A DNA stretch of 64,000 nt from Noviherbaspirillum saxi (GCF_003591035.1 NZ_QYUO01000001.1:1488001-1552000); one strand, 5' to 3'. Numbered from the stretch's first letter, positions 36,598-48,211 are shown. Numbers and translations: made by a program. Notes: generated from the letters alone by a model not told the origin.

Positions 36598-37908
36598 ATG
36601 AAACCCATCAAAGTAGGCTTGCTAGGCATCGGGACCGTCGGTTCCGGCACATTCAACGTATTGAAGCGCAATCAGGAAGAGATTACGCGCCGCGCCGGAC
36701 GCAGCATTCAGATTACGATGGTGGCCGACCTCAATACCGAGCGCGCAAAAGAGCTGACCAATGGCGAATGCGAAGTCGTCAATGACGCCAGCCTGATCGT
36801 CAATCATCCCGACATCGATATCGTTATCGAACTGATCGGCGGCTACGGCATCGCCAAGGATCTGGTGATGAAAGCAATCGCCAACGGCAAGCATGTGGTT
36901 ACCGCCAACAAGGCGCTGCTTGCCACGCATGGCAATGAAATCTTCAAGGCGGCGCAGGAAAAAGGCGTGATGGTTGCGTTCGAGGCGGCAGTCGCCGGTG
37001 GCATACCGATCATCAAATCGCTGCGCGAAGGTTTGACCGCCAACCGTATTCAATGGCTGGCCGGCATCATCAACGGCACGACCAACTTCATCCTGTCCGA
37101 AATGCGTGACAAGGGCCTGGATTTCGACGTGGTGCTGAAAGAGGCGCAGCGTCTGGGCTACGCCGAAGCCGATCCCACATTTGACATCGAAGGCGTCGAT
37201 GCCGCCCACAAGGCAACCATCATGTCCGCGATTGCCTTTGGCATTCCGGTGCAGTTCGACAAGGCATACGTCGAAGGCATCACTAAGTTGCAGGCTACCG
37301 ACATCCAGTACGCCGAACAGCTCGGTTACCGGATCAAGCTTCTCGGCATCGCCAAGCGCACACCCAAGGGTATTGAACTGCGCGTCCATCCGACCCTGAT
37401 CCCGGCCAAGCGCCTGATCGCCAATGTCGAGGGTGCGATGAACGCGGTGCTGGTACACGGCGATGCCGTTGGTGCAACGCTGTACTACGGCAAGGGCGCG
37501 GGCTCGGAACCGACCGCATCGGCCGTGATTGCAGACCTGGTGGATATCACTCGCCTTGCTACCGCTGATCCGGAGCATCGGGTGCCGCATCTGGCCTTCC
37601 AGCCCGATGCGATGAACGACACGCCCATTCTGCCGATGTCCGAAGTGACGACCAGCTACTATCTGCGCATGCAGGTTGCGGACCGTCCGGGCGTGCTCGC
37701 GGACATTACGCGCATCCTTGCGGATTCCACGATTTCCATCGATGCCATGCTGCAGAAAGAGCCGGCTGAAGGAGAAACCAAGGCGGATATCATCATGCTG
37801 ACGCACCAGACGCAGGAGAAGAACGTCGAAGCGGCGATCGCGAAAATAGAAGCTCTGCCGACTATCGTCGGTAACGTAACCAAGATCCGTCTTGAGCAGT
37901 TGAGCTGA
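36598..37908 (+). CDS. hom: Homoserine dehydrogenase
   Basis: 436 residues. NAD(P)H-dependent reduction of aspartate semialdehyde to homoserine. Rossmann motif GLLGIGTVGSGTF, catalytic lysine region FEAAVAGGIPIIKSLREGL, NGTTNFIL, and YAEADPTFDIEGVDAAHK. The C-terminal 85 residues form an ACT domain (YYLRMQVADRPGVLADITRIL), so feedback inhibition by threonine is likely. A terminator follows, and thrC is not adjacent but 3.2 kb downstream behind the kbl-tdh cassette. Confidence 0.97.
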   Translation: MKPIKVGLLGIGTVGSGTFNVLKRNQEEITRRAGRSIQITMVADLNTERAKELTNGECEVVNDASLIVNHPDIDIVIELIGGYGIAKDLVMKAIANGKHVVTANKALLATHGNEIFKAAQEKGVMVAFEAAVAGGIPIIKSLREGLTANRIQWLAGIINGTTNFILSEMRDKGLDFDVVLKEAQRLGYAEADPTFDIEGVDAAHKATIMSAIAFGIPVQFDKAYVEGITKLQATDIQYAEQLGYRIKLLGIAKRTPKGIELRVHPTLIPAKRLIANVEGAMNAVLVHGDAVGATLYYGKGAGSEPTASAVIADLVDITRLATADPEHRVPHLAFQPDAMNDTPILPMSEVTTSYYLRMQVADRPGVLADITRILADSTISIDAMLQKEPAEGETKADIIMLTHQTQEKNVEAAIAKIEALPTIVGNVTKIRLEQLS

Positions 37909-37942
37909 TCGGCGAACGCCGATACAGGAGTTTTTGCCTGGG

Positions 37943-37970
37943 AAGGGCGTCGCGAAGCGGCGCCCTTTTT
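37943..37970 (+). terminator. Terminator after hom
   Basis: AAGGGCG (37943-37949) pairs with CGCCCTT (37961-37967) around TCGCGAAGCGG, followed by TTT-G-TTTTT. It separates hom from the kbl-tdh cassette. Confidence 0.85.
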
Positions 37971-38035
37971 GTTTTTACCTTGTCGGTTTGTCCGATTGAT
38001 GATCAGTCATTCCGGAAAAGGTGGACCGGACAGCG

Positions 38036-38611
38036 TTAGCGATGAATGACAACCATCACCGCTTTCGCTTCCTCCATGCCCGTATTGCGAATCGCATGTG
38101 GCTTGTCCGCCGCATATCGGGCCGTGCCGCCCGTCTTCAGCGTCTTTACCACCCCGTCGACTTCCACCTCGAGATTTCCCGTTATTACGGTCAGATGTTC
38201 CATCGTCCCCGGATCGTGCGGGTTTGACTTCAGGGCGCCGTTCGCCGCCAGCGTCAATTCATACCATTCGAATTTGCCTGCAAGGTCCATGGGCCCGAGT
38301 ATGCGCAACACATAACCCGAGTGATGGCCGGGCAAGGTAGGTGTTTCGTGGGGTTCCAGCACATGGATCGCCTCGGCCTCATGGGCATTGGTGGCAAGCA
38401 ATTCCTCTATGCCAATTCCAAGCGCATTCGCGAGACGCCATGCGACTGCAATGGTGGGATTGGCTTTTTCCCTTTCTATTTGGGAAAGCATGGACTTGGA
38501 CACGCCTGCAGCACGCGACAGGTCATCCAATGTCAAACCTCTTTTGAGACGGATTTTTTGCAGCGTCGCTCCAACCTCAGGTGGGGCTCCGGGCGCGGCG
38601 ATATTTTTCAT
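38036..38611 (-). CDS. XRE-family regulator with cupin sensor domain
   Basis: 191 residues. N-terminal helix-turn-helix (about 14-70: IRLKRGLTLDDLSRAAGVSK with SMLSQIEREKANPTIAVAWR) and C-terminal cupin (about 110-188: MEHLTVITGNLEVEVDGV ... PHAIRNTG) that may sense a small molecule, possibly an amino acid. Divergent from kbl-tdh, with a 36-bp near-perfect palindrome 35 bp from its ATG in the shared region. It is the likely regulator of kbl-tdh and of itself; whether threonine is the ligand is an inference. Confidence 0.88.
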   Translation of the reverse strand: MKNIAAPGAPPEVGATLQKIRLKRGLTLDDLSRAAGVSKSMLSQIEREKANPTIAVAWRLANALGIGIEELLATNAHEAEAIHVLEPHETPTLPGHHSGYVLRILGPMDLAGKFEWYELTLAANGALKSNPHDPGTMEHLTVITGNLEVEVDGVVKTLKTGGTARYAADKPHAIRNTGMEEAKAVMVVIHR

Positions 38612-38646
38612 TGCATCTCTTGCGTTGTTAAATGGGCTTGGCTAAT

Positions 38647-38682
38647 ATTCGATATATTGAACTTATGTTCTAAATATCGAAT
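38647..38682. promoter_or_regulatory. 36-bp palindromic operator between XRE regulator and kbl
   Basis: Left arm ATTCGATATATTGAAC (38647-38662), four-base centre TTAT, right arm GTTCTAAATATCGAAT (38667-38682); 14 of 16 arm positions are complementary. Each arm also has TTC-N8-GAA symmetry, so the site could hold two dimers. AT-rich, so it may overlap the divergent promoters. Confidence 0.8.
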
Positions 38683-38784
38683 TTATGCTGTTACGGTGAA
38701 CTCCATCGTAGCAGAGGGATGGCGGCATTGATAGCGAAAATGTTGCCTGAATGATCAATTCTGGAACAAGACGAGGGGACTGGC

Positions 38785-39993
38785 ATGGCGGATGGCAAAG
38801 CACAAACGGATTTTTATGCAAGGCTGGCCCAAGGATTGGATACGTTGCGCGAGCAGGGTCTGTTCAAACCGGAACGCGTAATAGCATCCCGCCAGGGAGC
38901 GGAGGTGGTCTGCGACGACGGCCGCAGCCTGATCAATCTCTGTGCAAATAATTACCTGGGTTTATCCGGCGACGAAGCAATGGTGCGCGCTTCCATCGAA
39001 GCAACGGAAAAATACGGCTATGGCCTGTCTTCGGTGCGTTTTATCTGCGGCACGCAAACCGTGCACAAGCAGCTTGAGCAAGCCTTGTCCGCCTTCCTGG
39101 GAACCGAAGATACGATTCTCTATGCAGCAGCGTTCGATGCAAACGGCGGCGTCTTCGAACCCTTGTTCGACGAGAACGATGCCATCATTTCCGATTCCCT
39201 GAACCATGCTTCCATCATCGACGGCATACGCCTTTGCAAGGCCGCCCGCTATCGGTATCAGCACAACGACATGGCCGACCTGGAAGCGCAACTGCTTGCA
39301 GCTGCCGACAAGCGCCACCGGATCATCGTCACCGATGGCGTGTTTTCCATGGACGGCACTATCGCCCAGCTTGACAAAATCTGTGAGCTTGCCGAACGCC
39401 ATGATGCGCTGGTCATGATCGACGAATGCCATGCTTCCGGATTCATGGGCAAGACCGGGCGCGGCACGCATGAACATCACGGGGTGATGGGCAAGATCGA
39501 CATCATCACTGGCACCCTCGGAAAAGCGCTCGGCGGCGCGATGGGCGGTTTTACGTCAGGACGCAAGGAAGTGATCCAGACCCTGCGCCAGAAATCCCGT
39601 CCTTACCTGTTCTCCAACACGCTCGCGCCTTCCATTGCCGGCGCATCGCTGGCGGTGCTTGAACGCTTGTCTGCGTCGACCGAATTGCGCGACCGACTGC
39701 ACGAGAACACGGCGTACTTTCGCGCGGCCATCAGCGAACTTGGATTTACCGTCAAGCCGGGGACGCACCCGGTCGTGCCGGTCATGCTGTTCGACGCACC
39801 TCTGGCGCAGAAATTTGCTCAGCGCCTCTACGAACTCGGCGTGCTGGTCACCGGCTTCTTTTATCCGGTTGTACCCATGGGCCAGGCGCGGGTACGTGTG
39901 CAGCTTTCGGCCGCACATACACGCGAACAACTTGATCGTGCACTGGTTGCGTTCCGTCAGGCCGGTCAGGAACTCGGTATCTTGAAGAATTGA
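38785..39993 (+). CDS. kbl: Glycine C-acetyltransferase (2-amino-3-ketobutyrate CoA ligase)
   Basis: 402 residues, PLP-dependent alpha-oxoamine synthase. Second step of threonine breakdown: 2-amino-3-ketobutyrate plus CoA gives glycine and acetyl-CoA. PLP lysine K247 in TGTLGKALGGAMGG, aspartate in VMIDECHASGFMG, and NYLGLSGDEAM near 56-66. Ribosome-binding site GAGGGG. The tdh gene follows 12 bp later: one operon. Confidence 0.97.
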   Translation: MADGKAQTDFYARLAQGLDTLREQGLFKPERVIASRQGAEVVCDDGRSLINLCANNYLGLSGDEAMVRASIEATEKYGYGLSSVRFICGTQTVHKQLEQALSAFLGTEDTILYAAAFDANGGVFEPLFDENDAIISDSLNHASIIDGIRLCKAARYRYQHNDMADLEAQLLAAADKRHRIIVTDGVFSMDGTIAQLDKICELAERHDALVMIDECHASGFMGKTGRGTHEHHGVMGKIDIITGTLGKALGGAMGGFTSGRKEVIQTLRQKSRPYLFSNTLAPSIAGASLAVLERLSASTELRDRLHENTAYFRAAISELGFTVKPGTHPVVPVMLFDAPLAQKFAQRLYELGVLVTGFFYPVVPMGQARVRVQLSAAHTREQLDRALVAFRQAGQELGILKN

Positions 39994-40005
39994 AGGAGCA
40001 CGGCA

Positions 40006-40974
40006 ATGGAACGTATTCTCGTCATCGGCGCCAACGGGCAGATCGGCAGCGAACTGGTGGACGCGCTGTCGCTGCAGCATGGTGCAAAAAATGTGATCGC
40101 TGCCGATATCGGTCCGCGCAGCCTGTTCGGCGCCATGCAATATGAAACGGTCGATGTACTGGACGCCAGTCGCGTTGCCGCTGTCGTGGAAGCGCATGGG
40201 GTCACTCAGCTCTACCAACTGGCCGCATTGCTGTCGGTCACCGGCGAACAGGCGCCGCTCAAGGCATGGACCCTCAACATGAACGGCCTGCTCAATGTAC
40301 TGGAACTGGCACGCGAACGGGGAGCCGCCGGCAAACCGCTGAAGGTATTCTGGCCTTCGTCGATTGCCGCATTCGGCCCGCATACCCCCGCAATCGATAC
40401 GCCCCAGCTGGCCGTGATGGATCCGACAACGATCTACGGCATCAGCAAGCAGGCCGGCGAGCGCTTGTGCGAATACTATTTTTCCAGGTTTGGTGTCGAT
40501 GTGCGCAGCATTCGCTATCCCGGCATCATCAGCCACAAATCGCCGCCAGGCGGAGGGACTACCGACTACGCGATAGCAATCTTTCATGCGGCCCGGAGCG
40601 GTGAGCGCTATGTCTGTTACCTCGGTCCGGAGACCACGCTGCCGATGATTTACATGCCGGATGCAATCCGCTCCACGATCCAGTTGATGGACGCACCTGC
40701 GGCACAGGTTCGGATTCGGTCTTCGTATAACGTTGCGGGACTGAGCTTTAACCCGCATGAGCTCGCCGATGAAATCCGGCGACAGTTGCCCGGATTCCAG
40801 ATTGATTATCAACCTGATCATCGCCAGAGCATCGCGGATTCCTGGCCGCACAGTCTTGACGACAGCTATGCGCGCGCAGATTGGGGATGGAAAGCTGAAA
40901 TTGGGCTGAAGGAACTGGTCAACGACATGCTCACCCATGTGGAGGCGCCGGAAAAGCTGTATCACGTCGCCTGA
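40006..40974 (+). CDS. tdh: L-threonine 3-dehydrogenase, short-chain (NAD-epimerase-like) type
   Basis: 322 residues. Extended SDR fold rather than the zinc alcohol-dehydrogenase type of E. coli. NAD motif GANGQIGS at 8-15, catalytic Y144 and K148 (TIYGISKQAGE), upstream SS in WPSSIAAFGP, and RYPGIISHKSPPGGGTTDYA, which is diagnostic for SDR-type threonine dehydrogenases. It oxidises threonine to 2-amino-3-ketobutyrate, the Kbl substrate. Confidence 0.93.
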   Translation: MERILVIGANGQIGSELVDALSLQHGAKNVIAADIGPRSLFGAMQYETVDVLDASRVAAVVEAHGVTQLYQLAALLSVTGEQAPLKAWTLNMNGLLNVLELARERGAAGKPLKVFWPSSIAAFGPHTPAIDTPQLAVMDPTTIYGISKQAGERLCEYYFSRFGVDVRSIRYPGIISHKSPPGGGTTDYAIAIFHAARSGERYVCYLGPETTLPMIYMPDAIRSTIQLMDAPAAQVRIRSSYNVAGLSFNPHELADEIRRQLPGFQIDYQPDHRQSIADSWPHSLDDSYARADWGWKAEIGLKELVNDMLTHVEAPEKLYHVA

Positions 40975-41078
40975 CAGAAATGCGGCCAGGCGACGGACGG
41001 CAGTTATAATGGCGGGTGCAGGCGTGGTGCTGACACAAGTTGCGGCGCGCCATCCACTTACCAAACTTTCAACAGCTT

Positions 41079-42539
41079 ATGCACTACGTTTCCACCCGCG
41101 GTCAGTCGCCGGCGCAATCCTTTTCCCAAATCCTGCTTGGCGGCCTGGCGCCCGATGGCGGCCTTTATCTGCCGGCCGAGTATCCGAAAATCAGTGGAGC
41201 CGAACTCGATGCCTGGCGCAAACTGTCCTATGCCGACCTCGCATTCGAAGTGCTGAAAAAGTTTGCGACCGATATTCCCGAAGCCGATCTGAAGGCGCTC
41301 ACGCACAAAACCTACACTCCCGACGTGTACCGCAACGCGCGCGTGGGCGAAGACGCGGCTCAAATCACGCCCTTATGCACGCTCGAAGAAAAGAATGGCA
41401 GCAAGCTGATGTTGCAGGCGCTGTCCAACGGGCCGACGCTGGCGTTCAAGGATATGGCAATGCAATTGCTCGGCAATCTGTTCGAGTACACGCTGGCGCG
41501 ACAGGGTGCGGAGTTGAACATTTTCGGCGCGACCTCCGGCGATACCGGCAGTGCGGCCGAATATGCAATGCGCGGCAAGAAGGGCATCCGCGTTTTCATG
41601 CTATCGCCGCACAAGAAGATGAGCGCGTTCCAGACCGCACAGATGTTCAGCCTGCAAGATCCGAATATCTTCAATATTGCTGTCGAAGGCGTATTCGACG
41701 ATTGCCAGGACATGGTCAAGGCCGTGTCCAATGATCTGGAGTTCAAGGCCCGCCAAAAGATCGGCACGGTCAACTCGATCAACTGGGCGCGCGTGGTCGC
41801 GCAGGTGGTGTATTACATCCGTGGCTATCTCAGCGCAACGACAAGTAATAACCAGAAGGTGACGTTCACCGTCCCTTCAGGCAATTTCGGCAATATCTGC
41901 GCCGGCCATATCGCCCGCATGATGGGAGTCCCGATCGACAAACTGGTTGCCGCCACCAACGAGAACGACGTGCTCGACGAATTCTTCCGTACCGGCGTCT
42001 ATCGCGTGCGCAAGTCGTCCGAGACGTATCACACGACCAGTCCCAGCATGGACATCAGCAAGGCGTCCAACTTCGAGCGTTTCGTCTACGATCTGCTCGA
42101 CGGCGATGCCGATCGCGTGCGCGCCTTGTTCAAGAAGGTCGAGACCGATGGCGGCTTCGACCTGTCCGGCAAGCCCGGCAGCGATGGCAATGAATTCGAG
42201 AAGGTCGCGCGTTATGGCTTTCAGTCGGGCAAATCCGTGCACGACGACCGTGTCGCCACGATTCGCGATGTGCAGGAAAAGCATGGCGTCACCATCGACA
42301 CGCATACGGCTGACGGCGTCAAGGTGGCCCGCGAATATCTGACTCCGGGTATACCGATGATCGTGCTGGAGACAGCCTTGCCGGCCAAATTCAATGAGAC
42401 TATCCGTGAAGCACTAGGACGCGACGCCGAGCGTCCTGCCGGTTTTGAAAACATCGAGGCTTTGCCGCAGCGATTTGATGTCATGCCGGCCAACGTCGAG
42501 AAGATGAAAGCTTATATCGCCGAACGCACAGGCTTGTGA
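41079..42539 (+). CDS. thrC: Threonine synthase
   Basis: 486 residues, PLP-dependent, converts O-phosphohomoserine to threonine. N-terminus MHYVSTRGQSP, PLP lysine K124 (GPTLAFKDMAMQ), phosphate-binding GATSGDTGSAAEYA. TATAAT at 41005-41010 may be its own -10, needed because hom is cut off by a terminator and the kbl-tdh cassette. In many Burkholderiales thrC directly follows hom. The upstream in-frame TTG at 41040 is less likely. Confidence 0.96.
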   Translation: MHYVSTRGQSPAQSFSQILLGGLAPDGGLYLPAEYPKISGAELDAWRKLSYADLAFEVLKKFATDIPEADLKALTHKTYTPDVYRNARVGEDAAQITPLCTLEEKNGSKLMLQALSNGPTLAFKDMAMQLLGNLFEYTLARQGAELNIFGATSGDTGSAAEYAMRGKKGIRVFMLSPHKKMSAFQTAQMFSLQDPNIFNIAVEGVFDDCQDMVKAVSNDLEFKARQKIGTVNSINWARVVAQVVYYIRGYLSATTSNNQKVTFTVPSGNFGNICAGHIARMMGVPIDKLVAATNENDVLDEFFRTGVYRVRKSSETYHTTSPSMDISKASNFERFVYDLLDGDADRVRALFKKVETDGGFDLSGKPGSDGNEFEKVARYGFQSGKSVHDDRVATIRDVQEKHGVTIDTHTADGVKVAREYLTPGIPMIVLETALPAKFNETIREALGRDAERPAGFENIEALPQRFDVMPANVEKMKAYIAERTGL

Positions 42540-42577
42540 GCAAAGCTTCGCATTCGGTCCGGATGCGCTGGATAACC

Positions 42578-42583
42578 TAAAAT
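42578..42583 (+). promoter_or_regulatory. Putative -10 element of moeA, leaderless type
   Basis: TAAAAT ends 6 nt before the moeA ATG at 42590 with no Shine-Dalgarno sequence between. The gene lies only 50 bp after thrC, so read-through is also possible. Confidence 0.35.
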
Positions 42584-42589
42584 ACAAGC

Positions 42590-43828
42590 ATGACTGAAAA
42601 GAAACCCATGCTGAGCGCCGCCGAGGCGCTGGAATTCCTTCTTGCTGCCGCGCGTCCGATTCAGGACATCGAGACGCTGGGCACGCTGGAAGCCAACGGC
42701 CGTATTCTTGCGGCGCCCCAGACCTCTCAACTCAATGTCCCGCCGATGGACAACACGCAGATGGACGGCTACGCAGTCCGCAGCGCTGATTGTGCCGGCG
42801 GCCCTGCAACGCTGCGTGTTTCGCAACGGATCCCGGCCGGCCAGGTCGGTCAGCCATTGCAGCCAGGAACCGCCGCACGCATCTTTACCGGAGCGATGAT
42901 TCCGGAAGGCGCCGATGCGGTGGTCATGCAGGAACAATGCGAAGCGGTCTCCGGTACCGACATGGTGCAGGTGAATCATGCGCCCGAGCCAGGTGAATGG
43001 ATACGCCGCACCGGCGAAGATATCCAGGCCGGCAGTGTGATTCTTGCGGCAGGCACCAGGCTACGCGCGCAGGAACTCGGACTGGCGGCATCCGTGGGTC
43101 TCGCCACCGTTCCGGTGCTCCGCAAGCCGCGCGTTGCGGTCTTCTTTACCGGTGACGAATTGGCGATGCCGGGCGAACCGCTCAAGCCAGGCGCCATCTA
43201 TAACTCCAATCGTTTTACCCTGCGCGGGCTGCTTGAAAACCTGGGTTGTGATATCACCGATTACGGCATAGTCCCCGACTCACTGGAAGCTACTCGCGAT
43301 ACGCTGCGCAGGGCGGCGGCAGATCACGATCTGATCATCACGTCCGGTGGTGTGTCGGTGGGCGAGGAAGACCATATCAAGCCGGCCGTGGAAGCGGAAG
43401 GCCGGCTGAACATGTGGCAGATCGCCATCAAGCCGGGCAAACCGCTGGCATTTGGCGAAGTCAGGCGCGACACCGGCGGCACAGCATATTTTCTTGGGTT
43501 GCCGGGGAATCCGGTATCGAGCTTCGTCACCTTCCTGCTGTTCGTGCGGCCTTTCCTGCTGCGGCTCCAGGGCGTGGCCACTGTGACACCGCGTACCTTT
43601 TCCATGCGTGCCGATTTTGCATGGCCCAAGGCGGACCGTCGCAACGAGTTCTTGCGTGCCCGCATCAATGAGGCAGGCGGACTGGACCTGTTTCCGAATC
43701 AAAGTTCGGCAGTACTGACTTCTACGGTCTGGGGTGATGGCTTGATCGACAATCCGCCGGGCCAGACGATAGGCAAGGGTGATATCGTGCGCTTCATTCC
43801 TTTCAGCGAATTGCTCTACCAAGGTTGA
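42590..43828 (+). CDS. moeA: Molybdopterin molybdenumtransferase MoeA
   Basis: 412 residues. Inserts molybdate into adenylylated molybdopterin. Segments NVPPMDNTQMDGYAVRSAD, ARIFTGAMIPEGADAVVMQE, FFTGDEL, DLIITSGGVSVGEEDHIKP and FLGLPGNPVSSFVTF are all typical. moaD begins 7 bp after its stop, so moeA-moaD-moaE-crcB look like one transcript. Confidence 0.96.
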   Translation: MTEKKPMLSAAEALEFLLAAARPIQDIETLGTLEANGRILAAPQTSQLNVPPMDNTQMDGYAVRSADCAGGPATLRVSQRIPAGQVGQPLQPGTAARIFTGAMIPEGADAVVMQEQCEAVSGTDMVQVNHAPEPGEWIRRTGEDIQAGSVILAAGTRLRAQELGLAASVGLATVPVLRKPRVAVFFTGDELAMPGEPLKPGAIYNSNRFTLRGLLENLGCDITDYGIVPDSLEATRDTLRRAAADHDLIITSGGVSVGEEDHIKPAVEAEGRLNMWQIAIKPGKPLAFGEVRRDTGGTAYFLGLPGNPVSSFVTFLLFVRPFLLRLQGVATVTPRTFSMRADFAWPKADRRNEFLRARINEAGGLDLFPNQSSAVLTSTVWGDGLIDNPPGQTIGKGDIVRFIPFSELLYQG

Positions 43829-43835
43829 AACGAAG

Positions 43836-44093
43836 ATGAATATCGAGCTTAGATTTTTTGCCAGTGTCCGCGAGGCCGTGGGCAGCAGTCGCGAAACGCT
43901 CATCGTGCCGGCAGAAGTACAGACGGTGGGAGACGTCAGGGTATTGCTGCAGCAGCGCGGCGGAGCGTGGGCGGAAGCGCTGGCCGACAATCGCGCCTTG
44001 CGCATGGCGTTCAATCAGCAGATGACGGGGGCCGAGACCCGCATCAGCGAAGGCGGCGAAGTCGCCTTTTTCCCACCGGTCACGGGAGGCTAG
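43836..44093 (+). CDS. moaD: Molybdopterin synthase sulfur carrier subunit MoaD
   Basis: 85-residue ubiquitin-like protein ending in the obligatory VTGG, whose terminal Gly carries the thiocarboxylate used by MoaE. N-terminus MNIELRFFASVREAVG is typical. The open frame extends into moeA but the ATG at 43836 fits length and spacing. Confidence 0.95.
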   Translation: MNIELRFFASVREAVGSSRETLIVPAEVQTVGDVRVLLQQRGGAWAEALADNRALRMAFNQQMTGAETRISEGGEVAFFPPVTGG

Positions 44094-44100
44094 GAAAACC

Positions 44101-44580
44101 ATGTCGGTCCGTGTGCAAACCGAGGATTTCGACCTGTCGCATGAAGTCGCTGCACTGCGTGCGGGTCAGGCGCAGGTCGGTGCGGTCGTTTCGTTTGTCG
44201 GTACCGTACGCGACATGAACGACGGTTCCAATGTCAGCGAAATGGAACTCGAGCACTATCCGGGCATGACGGAAAAAGCGCTGGAAGACATCGTGGCGCA
44301 GGCGCGGAAGCGCTGGAACATCATGGATGCGCTGGTCATCCACCGCGTCGGCCCGCTCGAACCTCTGGAGCAGATCGTGCTGGTCGCAGTCACCTCGGCA
44401 CATCGTGGCGAAGCATTCGCCGCATGCGAATTCGTCATGGATTACCTCAAGACCGAAGCGCCGTTCTGGAAAAAGGAACAGACGCCGGACGGCGCGCGTT
44501 GGGTTGACGCCCGTGTCACCGATGATCGCGCGCTTGAAAAATGGGGTATTCGCTCCGGCAATGCGGGCAACACTGCATGA
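44101..44580 (+). CDS. moaE: Molybdopterin synthase catalytic subunit MoaE
   Basis: 159 residues. Converts precursor Z (cPMP) to molybdopterin with MoaD. VGAVVSFVGTVRDMNDG, LEHYPGMTEKALEDI, HRVG and KTEAPFWKKEQTPDG (catalytic lysines) present. Seven bp after moaD; its TGA overlaps the crcB ATG. Confidence 0.96.
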   Translation: MSVRVQTEDFDLSHEVAALRAGQAQVGAVVSFVGTVRDMNDGSNVSEMELEHYPGMTEKALEDIVAQARKRWNIMDALVIHRVGPLEPLEQIVLVAVTSAHRGEAFAACEFVMDYLKTEAPFWKKEQTPDGARWVDARVTDDRALEKWGIRSGNAGNTA

Positions 44581-44951
44581 GTTGGCTGGCGGTCGGACTG
44601 GGCGCGGCGATCGGCGCCTGGTTGCGATGGGGGGTCGGGTTGTGGCTCAATGCAAGTCATTCGCAATTGCCGTTTGGAACACTGGTGGCGAATCTGGGAG
44701 GTGGCTGCCTGATCGGTCTCGCAGTGGGTTTTTTCACCAGCAATCCGCATATTGCTCCCGAGTGGCGCTTGTTCGCGGTAACCGGATTTCTGGGTGGCCT
44801 GACAACCTTTTCCACCTTTTCCGCTGAATCGATGGCGCTACTGCAACGCGGTGACTATGGATGGGCACTCGGCCATACTGCGCTGCACCTTGTCGGCTCC
44901 GTTAGCTGTTGTATCGCTGGATTTGCCGCCTATCGCGGCATGACCAGTTAG
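44577..44951 (+). CDS. crcB: Fluoride ion exporter CrcB/Fluc
   Basis: 124 residues, four membrane segments, dual-topology fluoride channel. Signatures GAAIGAWLRWGVG, FGTLVANLGGGCLIG and GFLGGLTTFSTFSAE. Start ATG overlaps the moaE stop (ATGA), so it is translationally coupled to the molybdopterin operon. No fluoride riboswitch is visible, unlike many crcB genes. Its end overlaps the convergent next gene by 4 bp. Confidence 0.94.
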   Translation: MSWLAVGLGAAIGAWLRWGVGLWLNASHSQLPFGTLVANLGGGCLIGLAVGFFTSNPHIAPEWRLFAVTGFLGGLTTFSTFSAESMALLQRGDYGWALGHTALHLVGSVSCCIAGFAAYRGMTS

Positions 44952-45484
44952 TTAAATACCCGCGGCCCGGTATTGTCTTTCGCTTCGCCGGGCATCTCCA
45001 GCACCAAGTCCCATTCTGCGGTATTGACGGCATCCTTCAGCAAGGAGCAAAGCCCGTGCAGCACGACCAGCGTGAATGCCACTTCGAAACCAGTGCCGTT
45101 GGCGGGTGTCATGTTGATGCGGATAGGCTCGTCCGGTAACTGGGAAAAGTTGACGGTAGTAATCAGCAACGGCGTCTCTCCCAAGGGGTAGTCAGTAATG
45201 TCCGCTTCATAAGCATTATTAAAGCTGCCGCTGTCGCGAATATGCTCTACCGACACCTGGTGCTCCATCCCGACGATATCGGCGCTGGCGTGAGCCGCTT
45301 GCGGTTTGTCGAGTTTTACCTGGGTTTCCAACGCGTTTCGGATTGCCGGCCATAGCACTGTCAGAAGCCGGCGCGTGAGCCATGCGCGCAATTCATGCAA
45401 GCCGCTATCCGATTTGAACGAAGCCCGGAATAACAGGCGGTCTTCCTCAGCCTGATAAATTACCTGAAGTTGATGCAGATCCAT
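44948..45484 (-). CDS. Conserved hypothetical protein
   Basis: 178 residues, soluble, no signal peptide or membrane segment, no motif I recognise. Mixed alpha/beta composition with a helical N-terminal third (LHELRAWLTRRLLTVLWPAIRNAL) and a strand-rich centre (PLLITTVNFSQLPDEPIRIN). Only one Cys. It sits between crcB (convergent, 4-bp overlap) and clpB (divergent, 101 bp), so it shares a promoter region with clpB. Function not assigned. Confidence 0.7.
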   Translation of the reverse strand: MDLHQLQVIYQAEEDRLLFRASFKSDSGLHELRAWLTRRLLTVLWPAIRNALETQVKLDKPQAAHASADIVGMEHQVSVEHIRDSGSFNNAYEADITDYPLGETPLLITTVNFSQLPDEPIRINMTPANGTGFEVAFTLVVLHGLCSLLKDAVNTAEWDLVLEMPGEAKDNTGPRVFN

Positions 45485-45524
45485 TGCGTCCCGATCCCGA
45501 GCCGGCTGGGATCAAGAATCCTTT

Positions 45525-45550
45525 CTTGAAATGTGATGGCGCGCCCCTAT
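45525..45550 (+). promoter_or_regulatory. Heat-shock sigma-32 promoter of clpB
   Basis: CTTGAAA (45525-45531), 12-nt spacer, CCCCTAT (45544-45550), matching the sigma-32 pattern CTTGAA-N13-CCCCAT with one change. It lies about 36 bp before the clpB ATG, which has a GGAGAA ribosome-binding site. Confidence 0.8.
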
Positions 45551-45585
45551 GTTGTTAGCAGAGTGAATTTCTGGAGAACATTCTC

Positions 45586-48180
<2,595 letters not shown>

Positions 48181-48211
48181 GTGTTTATGTCGCCTCGATA
48201 TAGCGGATGAC

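Noticed and set aside
39556..41064. A 502-codon open frame opposite kbl and tdh
   Set aside because: Antisense shadow of two confidently identified genes.
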